Under the pieces are notes generated by a model that was not told the DNA's origin, ran no database searches, and saw only the letters and a program-made list of their open reading frames with translations. A stretch of DNA of 64,000 nucleotides from Mobiluncus curtisii subsp. curtisii ATCC 35241. GTDB taxonomy: Bacteria > Actinomycetota > Actinomycetes > Actinomycetales > Actinomycetaceae. Shown here one piece after another: positions 25,686 to 34,367 of this stretch (positions within the stretch are counted from its first letter, which is position 1; each line of letters begins with the position of its first letter). The DNA lies in assembly GCF_000146285.1 (NCBI RefSeq), contig NZ_GL385912.1:360028-424027 (forward strand), written 5' to 3'. The position numbers and the translations under genes are program-made.

Positions 25686-26794
25686 GAGGCTTTTTGAACT
25701 TTCTTGGCGGATGCACCTTTATCTGCAGCTTCATCGTCCATCACGACAGCGAGTTTCTGGCTCGCGGCAGACTCCGGTTGCGATTCTGCATTCGGGTCCT
25801 CACGCACACCTAAAGCAATGAGAATCTTGTCTTCAATTTCGGCACTAAGCTCGGGGTTATCCACCAAGAACTTTCGCACGTTCTCTTTTCCTTGACCCAA
25901 CTGCATTTCGCCGTAGGTAAACCAAGAACCCGATTTCGTCACAATGCCTGAGTCCACCCCCAGGTCAATCAGACCACCCTCACGGGAAATGCCCTGACCA
26001 TACATGATGTCGAATTCCGCTTGGCGGAAAGGCGGCGCCATCTTATTCTTCACAATCTTGGCACGAGTTCGGTTGCCGACGGCGTCCCCATTTTCTTTCA
26101 GCGTCTCAATCCGGCGCACGTCGATACGTACCGATGCATAGAACTTCAACGCTTTCCCGCCGGTCGTGGTTTCGGGAGAGCCAAAGAACACACCAATCTT
26201 TTCGCGCAACTGGTTAATAAAAATTGCGGTAGTACCCGTAGCCGACAGCGCTCCGGTAATCTTTCGCAGCGCTTGGCTCATCAAACGAGCCTGTAAGCCC
26301 ACGTGGGAATCCCCCATATCCCCTTCGATTTCAGCCTTCGGCACCAGAGCCGCGACCGAGTCAATGACGATGATGTCCAGACCACCACTGCGAATCAACA
26401 TATCCGCAATTTCTAGCGCTTGCTCTCCGGTGTCGGGTTGGCTGACCAGCAGATTGTCAATGTCAACACCGAGCTTTTGCGCATAAACCGGATCCAAAGC
26501 ATGTTCCGCATCAATGAAAGCTGCGTTTCCGCCCTGCTTCTGAGCATTCGCCACCGCGTGTAAAGCCACAGTGGTCTTACCGGATGATTCTGGACCATAA
26601 ATCTCAATAATGCGCCCCCGCGGAAGCCCCCCAATCCCCAAAGCCACGTCCAGGGCTACTGAACCCGTAGGAATGACCGAAACATTTGTGTTCACAGCCG
26701 AGTCGCCCAGCCGCATCACGGAACCTTTGCCAAACTGCTTGTCAATCTGACCTAGCGCAGTTTGCAACGCTTTTGCGCGTTCGTCTTTTGCCAT
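25682..26794 (-). CDS. recA: RecA recombinase
   Basis: Strand-exchange ATPase for recombinational repair and co-protease of LexA. The 370-residue protein has Walker A GPESSGKT near residue 70, Walker [12 protein letters not shown], the DNA-binding loops around [10 protein letters not shown] and the [12 protein letters not shown] region. The C-terminal tail is acidic then basic, as is common. No intein is present. A LexA box directly upstream of a TATAAT promoter element lies at 26963-26983, 170-190 nt upstream of the start, implying a long 5' leader. It forms an overlapping operon with recX, then cinA. Confidence 0.98.
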   Translation of the reverse strand: MAKDERAKALQTALGQIDKQFGKGSVMRLGDSAVNTNVSVIPTGSVALDVALGIGGLPRGRIIEIYGPESSGKTTVALHAVANAQKQGGNAAFIDAEHALDPVYAQKLGVDIDNLLVSQPDTGEQALEIADMLIRSGGLDIIVIDSVAALVPKAEIEGDMGDSHVGLQARLMSQALRKITGALSATGTTAIFINQLREKIGVFFGSPETTTGGKALKFYASVRIDVRRIETLKENGDAVGNRTRAKIVKNKMAPPFRQAEFDIMYGQGISREGGLIDLGVDSGIVTKSGSWFTYGEMQLGQGKENVRKFLVDNPELSAEIEDKILIALGVREDPNAESQPESAASQKLAVVMDDEAADKGASAKKVQKAS

Positions 26795-27238
26795 TGCGTA
26801 TTCCTTTCATCTACGCGGCTCTCCGCCGCCCCAATAGTTCGGGTGTGATCGTTGAGCTCCTCTCCGAAGCTCTCAAGATGAACTTACGCCCCACCCCGGA
26901 AGCGAAAAATCGAAAGTTTTTTCACCTGTGGAAAAGTCCCTTTCAACTCATCTGTGGAAAACATTATATCGAACATGCGTTCGAATCATCCGACACGCCG
27001 ACCGACCGCAAGAATTCCACACTACCCGCCCTTTTGCATCCATCCATTCCCACCCCGCTAAAGCAAGTCGACCTGGTCCCGCCCGAAGCTACTGCAACTT
27101 TTGACGATTCTTTTACTAAAGAAACCTGCGCGAGAAGCCACTCGAAACGCGTGATTGCCTAAAATTCTGGTGCATTTTGCCGATGTAGAGACTGTCGCTA
27201 GGAAAGTGACCGGAGTCTATTTAGCCACGGAGGGCGAG
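26795..27238. other. Intergenic region between divergent recA and coiled-coil gene
   Basis: About 440 nt. It holds the recA leader, promoter and LexA box on one side. Nothing else is clearly recognisable between 27000 and 27230; the open frame from 27155 has no ribosome site, whereas ATG 27239 has a strong one. Confidence 0.6.
26963..26983 (-). promoter_or_regulatory. recA promoter -10 with LexA box
   Basis: On the minus strand the perfect palindrome CGAAC-GCAT-GTTCG (26983-26970) is followed after one base by TATAAT (26968-26963). LexA bound here would cover the -35/spacer region. No good -35 hexamer is seen at 17 nt, which is common in SOS promoters. Confidence 0.88.
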
Positions 27239-28075
27239 ATGGCCACAATGTTTGCCATGCGTGATTTCGGGATACGGAATCTTTACGTTCCCGGAATGGC
27301 TCAGCGTGCCGAAATTCGCTCTTTTGCCCAAAAGAATGGCACACTCACCGATGAGCACAAAAAGGCTCTGGATGCCCTCGATAAGTTTGAAATGGAACAA
27401 GCCCGCGCCCGCGCTTTGGCAAAGCAAAAACAAACAAAATCACGAAATTTCGGCGCCTCCGCGGGGACTAGCATCTCGATTGGTTTTGCCGCTGATTCCG
27501 CGCAGGCCAAGAGTTTGGCACGCAGCTATGAGGCCGATGCGATGACATATTCAATGCAGGCTCGCGTCGCCGCGGACATGGGCAATGATGCCGCCGCTCG
27601 CTGCTTTGAGGCCAAAGCTCGCCAGGCAGTGAGCGACGCTAACAAAATGTATGCCAAGGCCGCTGAGCTGGGTCGACAGGAAGCTGAGAGGCGCAAGGAA
27701 AAAATCGAACGCGAAGGCAAAGAGCGAATTGAACGGCGCAAGGCGATGGAAAAAGCCCGCGAAGCTGCTGCCGAAGCGAAACGCAAGCGTCTGGAAATCG
27801 CGCAAAAGAAAGTTTCAGAGGGCTGGACACACCTGCGCGAAGCCGAAAAGGCAACTCAAAAACGCAAGAAGGCGGAAGCTGAGATGTGGGCTAAGCGCAT
27901 CGAAGAAAGCCAGTTCTGGATTCATCAGATGCACCTGGTTCAGATGGGTCAACACCCTGACCAAGCCATCGCTCAGGCTCAGATTCAGGCCTTTCACGAT
28001 GCAGCTACCTCAGTCGCCGTAGTCGCTCCGGACTTTACTCCCGCAAAAGCTCCTGCGGAGCAAGTAATCGTTTAG
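27239..28075 (+). CDS. Alanine/lysine/glutamate-rich coiled-coil protein of unknown function
   Basis: I do not recognise this 278-residue protein. The first 40 residues look globular (AMRDFGIRNLYVPGMAQRAE), then a helical region follows with SYEADAMTYSMQARVAADMG, and then a long, highly charged segment (about residues 140-225, rich in K, E, R and A) that should be a single helix or coiled coil. A short polar C-terminus ends the protein. There is no signal peptide or membrane segment. ATG 27239 is chosen because CGGAGGGC lies 4 nt upstream; the frame is open to a TTG at 27155 without a ribosome site. It is divergent from recA, but its own promoter and any SOS link are not evident. Confidence 0.7.
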   Translation: MATMFAMRDFGIRNLYVPGMAQRAEIRSFAQKNGTLTDEHKKALDALDKFEMEQARARALAKQKQTKSRNFGASAGTSISIGFAADSAQAKSLARSYEADAMTYSMQARVAADMGNDAAARCFEAKARQAVSDANKMYAKAAELGRQEAERRKEKIEREGKERIERRKAMEKAREAAAEAKRKRLEIAQKKVSEGWTHLREAEKATQKRKKAEAEMWAKRIEESQFWIHQMHLVQMGQHPDQAIAQAQIQAFHDAATSVAVVAPDFTPAKAPAEQVIV

Positions 28076-28160
28076 GATTCCGCTTCATTTTCCGTCACTG
28101 CACAAGGGCGGTGAATGGATCTTTCGGTCCTGGTATTGTTTTGGGGCTCGTCCCGTGATT

Positions 28161-29021
28161 TCAGGAGGACAACCCCTGTTTTCGCCGTGACCAGGTGGTT
28201 TGATTGCGCAGCGTTCCAACAGCCCAGCAAATCAGGAATATCAGGAAAGAAATCGTGGTGATATAGGGCGAAATTGGCAATCCCGGTCCGAGAGAGAGCA
28301 GGATTCCTCCCTCCGCGGCAATCAGGGCAAACAGCACTGACCAAGCGTGCTGGCGCAGTGGATTCGCAGAGATGCGCGCAGCCGCTGCCCCCGGCGTAAT
28401 CAGCAGTGACAAAACCAACAACGCTCCCACCATCTGTACCGCTAGCGCCACGACCAAACCGAGAATAAGCATGAAACACAAATTCATCACGCGAGGGGAA
28501 ACCCCTTTGGATAAAGCGACTACCGGATCTACCGCTGCATAATACAGGCGGCGCCCAAAACAAGCTATAGTGACCAAAACCAAGATTCCAACAACGGCAA
28601 ATACCGTCAGCTGGTTTTCATCCACGGACACAATCTGACCCGTCAGGAGCCCAAATTTGTTGGCAGAACGCCCTTTGTAAAGCGCTAGGAACAGCACCCC
28701 AATACCCAATCCAAACGGTAGCAGCACTCCGATAAGGGCATTGGTGCCCCAGCGCCGGGTGTAGGTTGCGGACATTAATAGTGCCGCCACGATAGAGCCT
28801 GCGATAGCTCCCCCGGTGACACTGGCTCCGAGGAACAGCGCCACGGATGCTCCGGCAAAAGATAGTTCAGACGTTCCATGAACTGCAAAAGCCGCATCTC
28901 GCAGCTGCACCAACGGACTGAGAATCCCAGAAACAACAGCCAAAATTGCCGCTGCAACCAGCGATTCCCGAACCAGCGGTACCAGTTGCCAGAAGTCATG
29001 AAAATTGATGATTGCATCCAT
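28161..29021 (-). CDS. znuB: Zinc/manganese ABC transporter permease (ZnuB-like)
   Basis: A 286-residue ABC-3 type permease with seven or eight predicted membrane segments, the size and pattern of ZnuB/MntB. Recognisable family stretches are FAVHGTSELSFAGASVALFLG and VVALAVQMVGALLVLSLLITPGAAA (shortened), typical of metal permeases. Its start overlaps the stop of znuC by 1 nt, so the two are coupled. It is the last gene of the znuA-znuC-znuB series controlled by the Zur-type site upstream of znuA, and is convergent with the coiled-coil gene. Confidence 0.9.
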   Translation of the reverse strand: MDAIINFHDFWQLVPLVRESLVAAAILAVVSGILSPLVQLRDAAFAVHGTSELSFAGASVALFLGASVTGGAIAGSIVAALLMSATYTRRWGTNALIGVLLPFGLGIGVLFLALYKGRSANKFGLLTGQIVSVDENQLTVFAVVGILVLVTIACFGRRLYYAAVDPVVALSKGVSPRVMNLCFMLILGLVVALAVQMVGALLVLSLLITPGAAAARISANPLRQHAWSVLFALIAAEGGILLSLGPGLPISPYITTISFLIFLICWAVGTLRNQTTWSRRKQGLSS

Positions 29022-29869
29022 TAGTGACCCGCTTCCTTCGGATTGTGCGGCGACTCGGCTGATTCAAAATGGCTGGCATGATGGTGTCCATGCAGAGCTT
29101 CCTCTACAAAGCCGGAATCGGTCCCGTTCTGGGCACCCACCACGAAATAGGTCCCTCCCAAGTTAACGACGCGAACTTCTTCACCGTATAAAGCCGACAA
29201 AGTTTCACTGGACATGACTTCTGGCACCGAGCCGACCGCAGCTCGTCCGAGGGCGATATAGACTACTGTATCCAGCAGTTTCTCCACCGGGTTCAGCTCG
29301 TGTGTGACCAACAGAATTGCAGTGCCCTGCGATGACAGGTTGTCAAAAATCTTCACAATGTCAGCTTGGTGTTTGAGGTCAAGCGACGCCAAGGGTTCAT
29401 CGACCAGCAGCAAATCGGGACGTTCCACGATGGCGGCTGCGATACGCAAACGCTGCAGCTCACCCCCGGAAAGTCCACTAATCGGTACGTCTGCGTAGCT
29501 CTGTGCCCCGACCAGGGCTAAAGCCCGCTCGACTTTATCCCGCGCGCCGGCGGAACTCCAGAATCCCAGTTTGGCTCCGTCAAGCCCTAAGTACACCACG
29601 TCCCGTCCGCGAATCTGCACAGATTTCGGGAAACGCCCATGCTGTGGAAGATACGAAATTTTTGCGGTGTCTTGGCGGAAAATAATGCCGTTGGCAGGCT
29701 TCACATCACCGAGCACCGACTTTAGCAGAGTCGTTTTGCCAGCCCCATTTTGCCCCAAGATTCCGACTACCTGCCCCGGTTGAACCCTGAGATTCAAACC
29801 GGAAAACACCTGCCGTGTCCCGTATCGCAGTGTCACGTCTCGCATTTCTAGGAGCGGTTCTTCCCCCAT
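29021..29869 (-). CDS. znuC: Zinc ABC transporter ATP-binding protein (ZnuC-like) with His-rich tail
   Basis: A 282-residue ABC ATPase. Walker A is GQNGAGKTT, the signature is LSGGELQRL, Walker B is LLLVDEPLAS, and the switch histidine is in LLVTHELN. It energises metal uptake with ZnuB and ZnuA. The C-terminal tail is unusual in carrying a cluster of histidines (HGHHHASHF, and further single H to the end) after the ATPase core, a potential metal-binding or sensing element. It follows znuA after 125 nt and overlaps znuB by 1 nt. Confidence 0.92.
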   Translation of the reverse strand: MGEEPLLEMRDVTLRYGTRQVFSGLNLRVQPGQVVGILGQNGAGKTTLLKSVLGDVKPANGIIFRQDTAKISYLPQHGRFPKSVQIRGRDVVYLGLDGAKLGFWSSAGARDKVERALALVGAQSYADVPISGLSGGELQRLRIAAAIVERPDLLLVDEPLASLDLKHQADIVKIFDNLSSQGTAILLVTHELNPVEKLLDTVVYIALGRAAVGSVPEVMSSETLSALYGEEVRVVNLGGTYFVVGAQNGTDSGFVEEALHGHHHASHFESAESPHNPKEAGH

Positions 29870-29994
29870 CTGAACTTTTCCTTCCCCGTCCCCCGGTTTA
29901 TTTCCTGGCTCCGTCTACCTTAACGTATTTTGTCCGGGCTCCAGGAGCTGCGCTCTGATCTGAAGCCCGGACAGTTTTATACCCTACTCATGTA

Positions 29995-31086
29995 TTACTT
30001 TAAAGCATTGTCAATCTGATCTAGGGCTGCACCAATCCAGCTGACATAGTCGCTGGCTCCTGCCAAGGTCTCGGTTAATGTCACCACCGGGATACCCTTC
30101 GCTTTCGCAGCGTCCTGCAAGTCCTGAGACACCGGGTCTTCCGTCTGGGAGTTAAGCAGCAGCATATCCACTTTCCCATCCGTAATCAGAGCCTTGGTAT
30201 CAGCTTGCGTCTTCACGCTGGGACCAGATTCAGTTTCGGATTGTTCCACGTATTCCTCGGGAGTCAAGTCATGAATGCCGGCATCTTCCAACAGATAGTT
30301 CGCCAACGGTTCAGTGGCGAGAGAATGCTTTTCGCCCCGTGCCTTAATCTGTTCCGCCTGCGATTCCAATTCATCCAGCTTGCCTTGGAATGCTTTTGCT
30401 GCATCTTGGTAAGCCGCGGCATTATCGCTGTCTGCCTTGCTCATCGTGCTAGCCACAGCTTTCGCAACTTCGCTTACCGCGTGCAAGTCATAAAAAACGT
30501 GTTCGTTTACCGCGCAATGGTGGTGGTGATGGTGATGGTGGTGCCCTTCGTGCTCATGGCCTTCTTCATGAGCTTCTTCATGCTCGTGCTCATGAGCTTC
30601 TTCATGCTCGTGAGCTTCCTCATGCTCATGACCTTCCTCGTGCTCGTGCGCATCTTCATGCTCGTGTCCGGCCTCATGATCATGCCCCTCAGCGTCACCA
30701 CAATCTATGCCTGCCAATTCCACAGCATTGAGCACAGTTGGTTTTTTGCCTGCTGACTTAGCCAACTGCAGCGCCCAATCGTCATAGCCGCCTCCGTTCA
30801 CGATTACCACAGAAGCTTGGTTCACAAGTTTCTTGTCCTTGACACTCGCTTCGTAGGAATGCGGATCCAGGTTTGGCTGGTCAATCGACGTAATCACATC
30901 GGCTTTATCCCCCACCACAGCTTTAGCCACTGATGCCCACACATCAGTAGACGCGTACACCGTAGGTTTCGCCGCAGCGTCCCGTGCCGCGTCTTTGGTT
31001 TGCGTATCGTTTGTGGTCGAACAGGCGGACATACTCACGGCTAATGCAGCGGCGCCCAACAAGGCGCCAACAGTTTGCAACTTCAT
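29995..31086 (-). CDS. znuA: Zinc-binding lipoprotein of a metal ABC transporter (ZnuA-like), with a very long His-rich loop
   Basis: A 363-residue extracytoplasmic solute-binding protein. It has a lipoprotein signal with lipobox SMSAC (lipidated Cys22), a first cluster A-1 half with the metal ligand region PNLDPHSYE (His76), and a histidine-rich loop from about 135 to 190 made of HE/EE/AH repeats and ending in nine consecutive histidines. The ligand region NEHVFYDL (His196) follows, then the second half. The third ligand region reads LATEPLANYLL as in actinobacterial relatives, instead of the common His. The long loop suggests zinc capture. A palindrome matching a Zur box is in the upstream region shared with zur. 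Confidence 0.93.
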   Translation of the reverse strand: MKLQTVGALLGAAALAVSMSACSTTNDTQTKDAARDAAAKPTVYASTDVWASVAKAVVGDKADVITSIDQPNLDPHSYEASVKDKKLVNQASVVIVNGGGYDDWALQLAKSAGKKPTVLNAVELAGIDCGDAEGHDHEAGHEHEDAHEHEEGHEHEEAHEHEEAHEHEHEEAHEEGHEHEGHHHHHHHHHCAVNEHVFYDLHAVSEVAKAVASTMSKADSDNAAAYQDAAKAFQGKLDELESQAEQIKARGEKHSLATEPLANYLLEDAGIHDLTPEEYVEQSETESGPSVKTQADTKALITDGKVDMLLLNSQTEDPVSQDLQDAAKAKGIPVVTLTETLAGASDYVSWIGAALDQIDNALK

Positions 31087-31123
31087 GTTTTCCTTTCCCT
31101 CACGGGTTTAGTTTTATTCTTAT

Positions 31124-31138
31124 TGCGAATCGTTCTCA
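31124..31138. promoter_or_regulatory. Candidate Zur operator between znuA and zur
   Basis: Inverted repeat TGCGAA-TCG-TTCTCA; the arms TGnGAA and TTCnCA are symmetrical. It lies 38 nt upstream of the znuA start and 80 nt upstream of the zur start, with AT-rich sequence around it, and could serve both divergent genes. Fur-family operators have this general shape; binding by the adjacent regulator is inferred. Confidence 0.7.
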
Positions 31139-31217
31139 TTATCACTCAACTGGAAAACACTGTCAAAACGAGACACAATGTTAGGCAAGAAGCGCAAAAA
31201 TGAGAGGGAAACTATCA

Positions 31218-31643
31218 ATGGGCAACGATAAACCGACACCCCCAAGCCCCGCCCGTCAGCGCAAAACGCGGCAGCTAGAAGCCGTTCTCTCCACCGTCAG
31301 AGGAGTGACCGATTTTCAATCTGCCGCTGATGTCTTTACAAAACTCCAACTCAAAGACAATCCTGTGGGGTTGGCGACCGTTTATCGTAATCTCGCAGCA
31401 CTGGCTGATGAAGGCATCCTGGACACGGTAAGGTCCACCGACGGCACGACGCTGTACCGAGAATGTGAGAGCTCCGAACACCATCACCACCTGGTGTGCC
31501 GCAGCTGCGGAAAGACCGAAGAATTCCACTTGAAAGGGTTAGAGAAAACGCTCAACGAGATGGGTCAAGAAATGGGCTTTTCCGCATTGAATCACATAGT
31601 TGAGCTGACCGGCATCTGCTCGGAATGTGCCGATAAGGAATAA
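31218..31643 (+). CDS. zur: Fur-family metalloregulator, probably Zur
   Basis: A 141-residue Fur-family repressor. The DNA-binding helix region is NPVGLATVYRNLAALADEG, followed by the metal-sensing HHHH (88-91) and two CxxC pairs (94-97 and 134-137) that form the structural zinc site. Position divergent from znuABC, with a Fur-type palindrome between, argues for zinc (Zur), not iron or peroxide sensing. ATG 31218 is chosen because AGAGGGA lies 8 nt upstream; an in-frame ATG at 31200 is less likely. Convergent with the peptidase gene. Confidence 0.88.
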   Translation: MGNDKPTPPSPARQRKTRQLEAVLSTVRGVTDFQSAADVFTKLQLKDNPVGLATVYRNLAALADEGILDTVRSTDGTTLYRECESSEHHHHLVCRSCGKTEEFHLKGLEKTLNEMGQEMGFSALNHIVELTGICSECADKE

Positions 31644-31665
31644 TCCGTTTTTATGTATATTGAGT

Positions 31666-32931
31666 TTATTGCAAGATTTGTCCTTTGAGCAGTCCGATGA
31701 GCCTATCTAATACCCGCGGGTCTTGACGCAGACCGTTGTGCTCGTATTCACTGGTGACCCACAGCCGGCAATCCTTCAAGAGCCGGGCAGTCTCGACAGA
31801 AAACCGCAACGGCACATAAGCATCTTCGTAATACGCTGCCGCCGCGACTGGTACGTCGGCGCTTGCCAGACGCGTAGCGGAATACAATTGCTCCCATTCC
31901 TGATTGGCAATTATCTCAGCAGTTTCACGTAAAGGTCGCAGCTCAGATGACTCCTCAAACAGGTCACGAGGTAGGTGCTCTCCCGCGAAAAATGTCCCAT
32001 CATCTTTTACTTCTGGTGGCATGGTACGGCTAGCCGCCCAGCGCGTGCTTACTCCGTCCGCATAACAAGACTCATGCAGGATGGCATAAAGCGGATTGCG
32101 TCCCCCAAATGGCAGCATATCTGCTAAATCATGACGAAATGCGGGCGAATACGGATCATTTTCCAGCAGTTCATGCAACTTCATACCCCCGCCTTGCGCT
32201 CCCAAGACAATTCCGACGGTACGCCACCAATCCGCGCCGACTTTATCACCGTTTGGTGTAACAACCTTCCCTTCCTGCGCCAGGTCATAAATCTGTCGCA
32301 CCCGGTCGCGATCCTCAGGAAATCGGCGATAGTAGGTTTCGGATTTGTCCATCATTATCCGCCAAGTTTCCGCGTAAACGTCCTCGATGGGGCGACCCAC
32401 CGCTGTCAGACCACCCGTCAGGATAGCTCCAGACAGACCTTCCGGATGAGAGCTGAGATAACGCACGGAAGTAAATCCCCCAAAGGACTGCCCCAACAGC
32501 GTCCAGGGCTCCCCTCCCAGGTAAGCACGCAGGGCTTCGGCATCTCGAACAATCTCATCAGCACGCAAGTGCGTCAGATATTCTGCCTGTGCAGATGGGG
32601 TCAGCCCCGCCAGGGGACCAAAATCCAAATCTGCCGAAACCGGGGTAGAGCGCCCCGTACCGCGCTGATCAAGCATGACGACTTGATAGTCCTCGAGAGC
32701 GCGCGGCAACCAAGATGGCTGTGGCGAAGGGTACAGTGAAGGTCGGGCTGCCTCGTGTCCGGGACCACCTTGCAGGAACAGCAGGTAAGGGCGCTTTTCC
32801 CCCTCCTGACCGGTGACGACTCGCGCAAAGATGTCAATCATCCCTGCAGCGGGGTTGCGGTGATCCAGCGGTACTTGCAAAGTAATTTCACGGAGTTTCA
32901 GTCCCGGCAACAATTTCACTTCTTCACTCAT
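31666..32931 (-). CDS. Alpha/beta-hydrolase, prolyl aminopeptidase family
   Basis: A 421-residue alpha/beta-hydrolase of peptidase family S33. The oxyanion region is LLFLQGGPGHEA, the nucleophile elbow is GQSFGGF, and the late histidine region is SEYEHNGLR, all in the order expected for prolyl aminopeptidases, which release N-terminal proline from peptides. Actinobacterial members of this size are usually annotated as proline iminopeptidase; the substrate is not provable here. ATG 32931 is chosen because the family similarity starts there and TATGCT ends 7 nt upstream. It is divergent from rlmC, with 49 nt between starts. Confidence 0.88.
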   Translation of the reverse strand: MSEEVKLLPGLKLREITLQVPLDHRNPAAGMIDIFARVVTGQEGEKRPYLLFLQGGPGHEAARPSLYPSPQPSWLPRALEDYQVVMLDQRGTGRSTPVSADLDFGPLAGLTPSAQAEYLTHLRADEIVRDAEALRAYLGGEPWTLLGQSFGGFTSVRYLSSHPEGLSGAILTGGLTAVGRPIEDVYAETWRIMMDKSETYYRRFPEDRDRVRQIYDLAQEGKVVTPNGDKVGADWWRTVGIVLGAQGGGMKLHELLENDPYSPAFRHDLADMLPFGGRNPLYAILHESCYADGVSTRWAASRTMPPEVKDDGTFFAGEHLPRDLFEESSELRPLRETAEIIANQEWEQLYSATRLASADVPVAAAAYYEDAYVPLRFSVETARLLKDCRLWVTSEYEHNGLRQDPRVLDRLIGLLKGQILQ

Positions 32932-32938
32932 GTGTTTC

Positions 32939-32944
32939 AGCATA
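32939..32944 (-). promoter_or_regulatory. Candidate -10 of the peptidase gene
   Basis: TATGCT on the minus strand ends 7 nt before ATG 32931, and no ribosome-binding sequence is seen. Lies in the 49-nt divergent region shared with rlmC. Confidence 0.5.
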
Positions 32945-32967
32945 ATGCCAGCCACCAGACTTAGCCG

Positions 32968-32973
32968 TAGACT
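32968..32973 (+). promoter_or_regulatory. Candidate -10 of rlmC
   Basis: TAGACT ends 7 nt before ATG 32981. A GGAGG sequence sits only 1 nt before the ATG, too close to work as a normal ribosome site, which favours a leaderless start. Confidence 0.45.
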
Positions 32974-32980
32974 TGGAGGT

Positions 32981-34237
32981 ATGTTTTGCGAATACTTTGA
33001 GGCGCGAGTCTGCCGTTCGTGTCCCCTCATAAGAGAGCCTTACGACCTGCAAGTGCGAAACAAGGAACGGTCCATCCGCCGGGTTCTGGCGTCTCTCAAT
33101 CGCCCCACCTCGCGCCGCACTCCCGCGCATCCCCCCGCAATAAAGTCGCGTTTCGAGTGGCTACCAACCTACCGCAGTCCGGAGACAGGTTTCCGTAATA
33201 AAGCAAAAATGGTGGTGTCGGGGTCTAAAAAGTCGATTGTCCTGGGACTGGCTCCCAACGAGAAACATCCCACCGGTATAGATTTGCAGTCTTGTCCACT
33301 GTATGCCCCGGCAATTCACGCCGCTTTCACGCCCATCAGAGCTTGGCTGCAGCGACTCGGAGCTCGTCCCTACAATATCCCCACTGCGAAGGGCGAGGTG
33401 AAATATGTGCTGGTCAGTGCTAATCCTGCGGGCGACTTGATGGTGCGCCTGGTGCTGCGTTCCAAAGCTGCCTTGCATCGAGTTGAACACACTTGGTCCG
33501 AACTCCAAGCGGAGCTGCCTAATCTGCGCGTGTTTTCGGTAAACATTCAGCCGGAACATACCACGGTTATTGAAGGTCGTGAGGAAATCATCCTCTCTTC
33601 GGAGAGATATATACCCATGCCCGGTATTGGCACGGATTTATGGCTAGCACCAGGAGCGTTCTTTCAAACAAATACCGCAGCTTCTCAAGCCCTGTATGCA
33701 CAAGCTGCCACTTGGGCGCGGGAACTCCAACCGGAAACCGCTTGGGATTTATATTGCGGAGTGGGTGGTTTTGCCTTTGCCCTGAGTTCCGCCGGGGTCG
33801 CGCAAGTGACTGGTGTAGAAGTCGTGGGACCCGCTATTGACGGCGCGAAACATGCCGTTACCGAACTAGCGAGTGCGACGGCAACTGTTCCGGTAGAACC
33901 AAGCAATAAAAATGACGGCACTCCCAATACCCCCAGCGCAGCTCCCCGTCCACATTTCATCACTGCCGATGCAACTAAGTGGGCAGTTAACCAAACACTG
34001 ATGCCACCAGATTTGGTAGTGGTGAACCCGCCGCGGCGAGGTCTGGGACCTGATTTATCGTCCTGGCTGGAACGCTCCGGCATCCCGCACCTCATCTATT
34101 CCTCCTGTTTCCCCGGGACGCTGGTGGAGGACCTGCGGCGGATGCGTTCCTACCAAATTAGGGCAGCCAAGCTGGTAGACATGTTCCCACATACTTCACA
34201 TGTTGAGTGTGTCGTTTTGATGTCAAGGGCTGACTAG
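32981..34237 (+). CDS. rlmC: 23S rRNA (uracil747-C5)-methyltransferase RlmC-like
   Basis: SAM-dependent RNA uracil-C5 methyltransferase of 418 residues. The N-terminal FCEYFEARVCRSCP and the later LQSCPLYAPAI supply the four cysteines of the 4Fe-4S cluster typical of RlmC/RlmD. The SAM motif is LYCGVGGFAFAL, and the catalytic motifs are VNPPRRGL and YSSCFPGTL with the nucleophilic cysteine. The N-terminus lacks the TRAM domain of RlmD, so the RlmC assignment is preferred. An insertion rich in N, P and A lies between the SAM motif and the NPPR motif. ATG 32981 is chosen because family similarity begins there. Downstream lies the AT-rich island. Confidence 0.88.
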   Translation: MFCEYFEARVCRSCPLIREPYDLQVRNKERSIRRVLASLNRPTSRRTPAHPPAIKSRFEWLPTYRSPETGFRNKAKMVVSGSKKSIVLGLAPNEKHPTGIDLQSCPLYAPAIHAAFTPIRAWLQRLGARPYNIPTAKGEVKYVLVSANPAGDLMVRLVLRSKAALHRVEHTWSELQAELPNLRVFSVNIQPEHTTVIEGREEIILSSERYIPMPGIGTDLWLAPGAFFQTNTAASQALYAQAATWARELQPETAWDLYCGVGGFAFALSSAGVAQVTGVEVVGPAIDGAKHAVTELASATATVPVEPSNKNDGTPNTPSAAPRPHFITADATKWAVNQTLMPPDLVVVNPPRRGLGPDLSSWLERSGIPHLIYSSCFPGTLVEDLRRMRSYQIRAAKLVDMFPHTSHVECVVLMSRAD

Positions 34238-34367
34238 ATGGGTCGGTCCACGCTACCCCTCCGTGAGGTGCACGAATCCGGTTCAGACTAATTTTGATGT
34301 TGAAAAATCAGTTTTATGCTAGAATGATTTCTAAAGCGTGAGACTCGCTCACAAGGGAGGCAATAAA

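Noticed and set aside
28072..28563. Open frame on the minus strand of 163 codons
   Set aside because: Other frame of znuB; no independent support.
30500..30690. Repetitive DNA tract resembling a satellite or CRISPR
   Set aside because: It is fully explained by the histidine/glutamate repeat codons of znuA.
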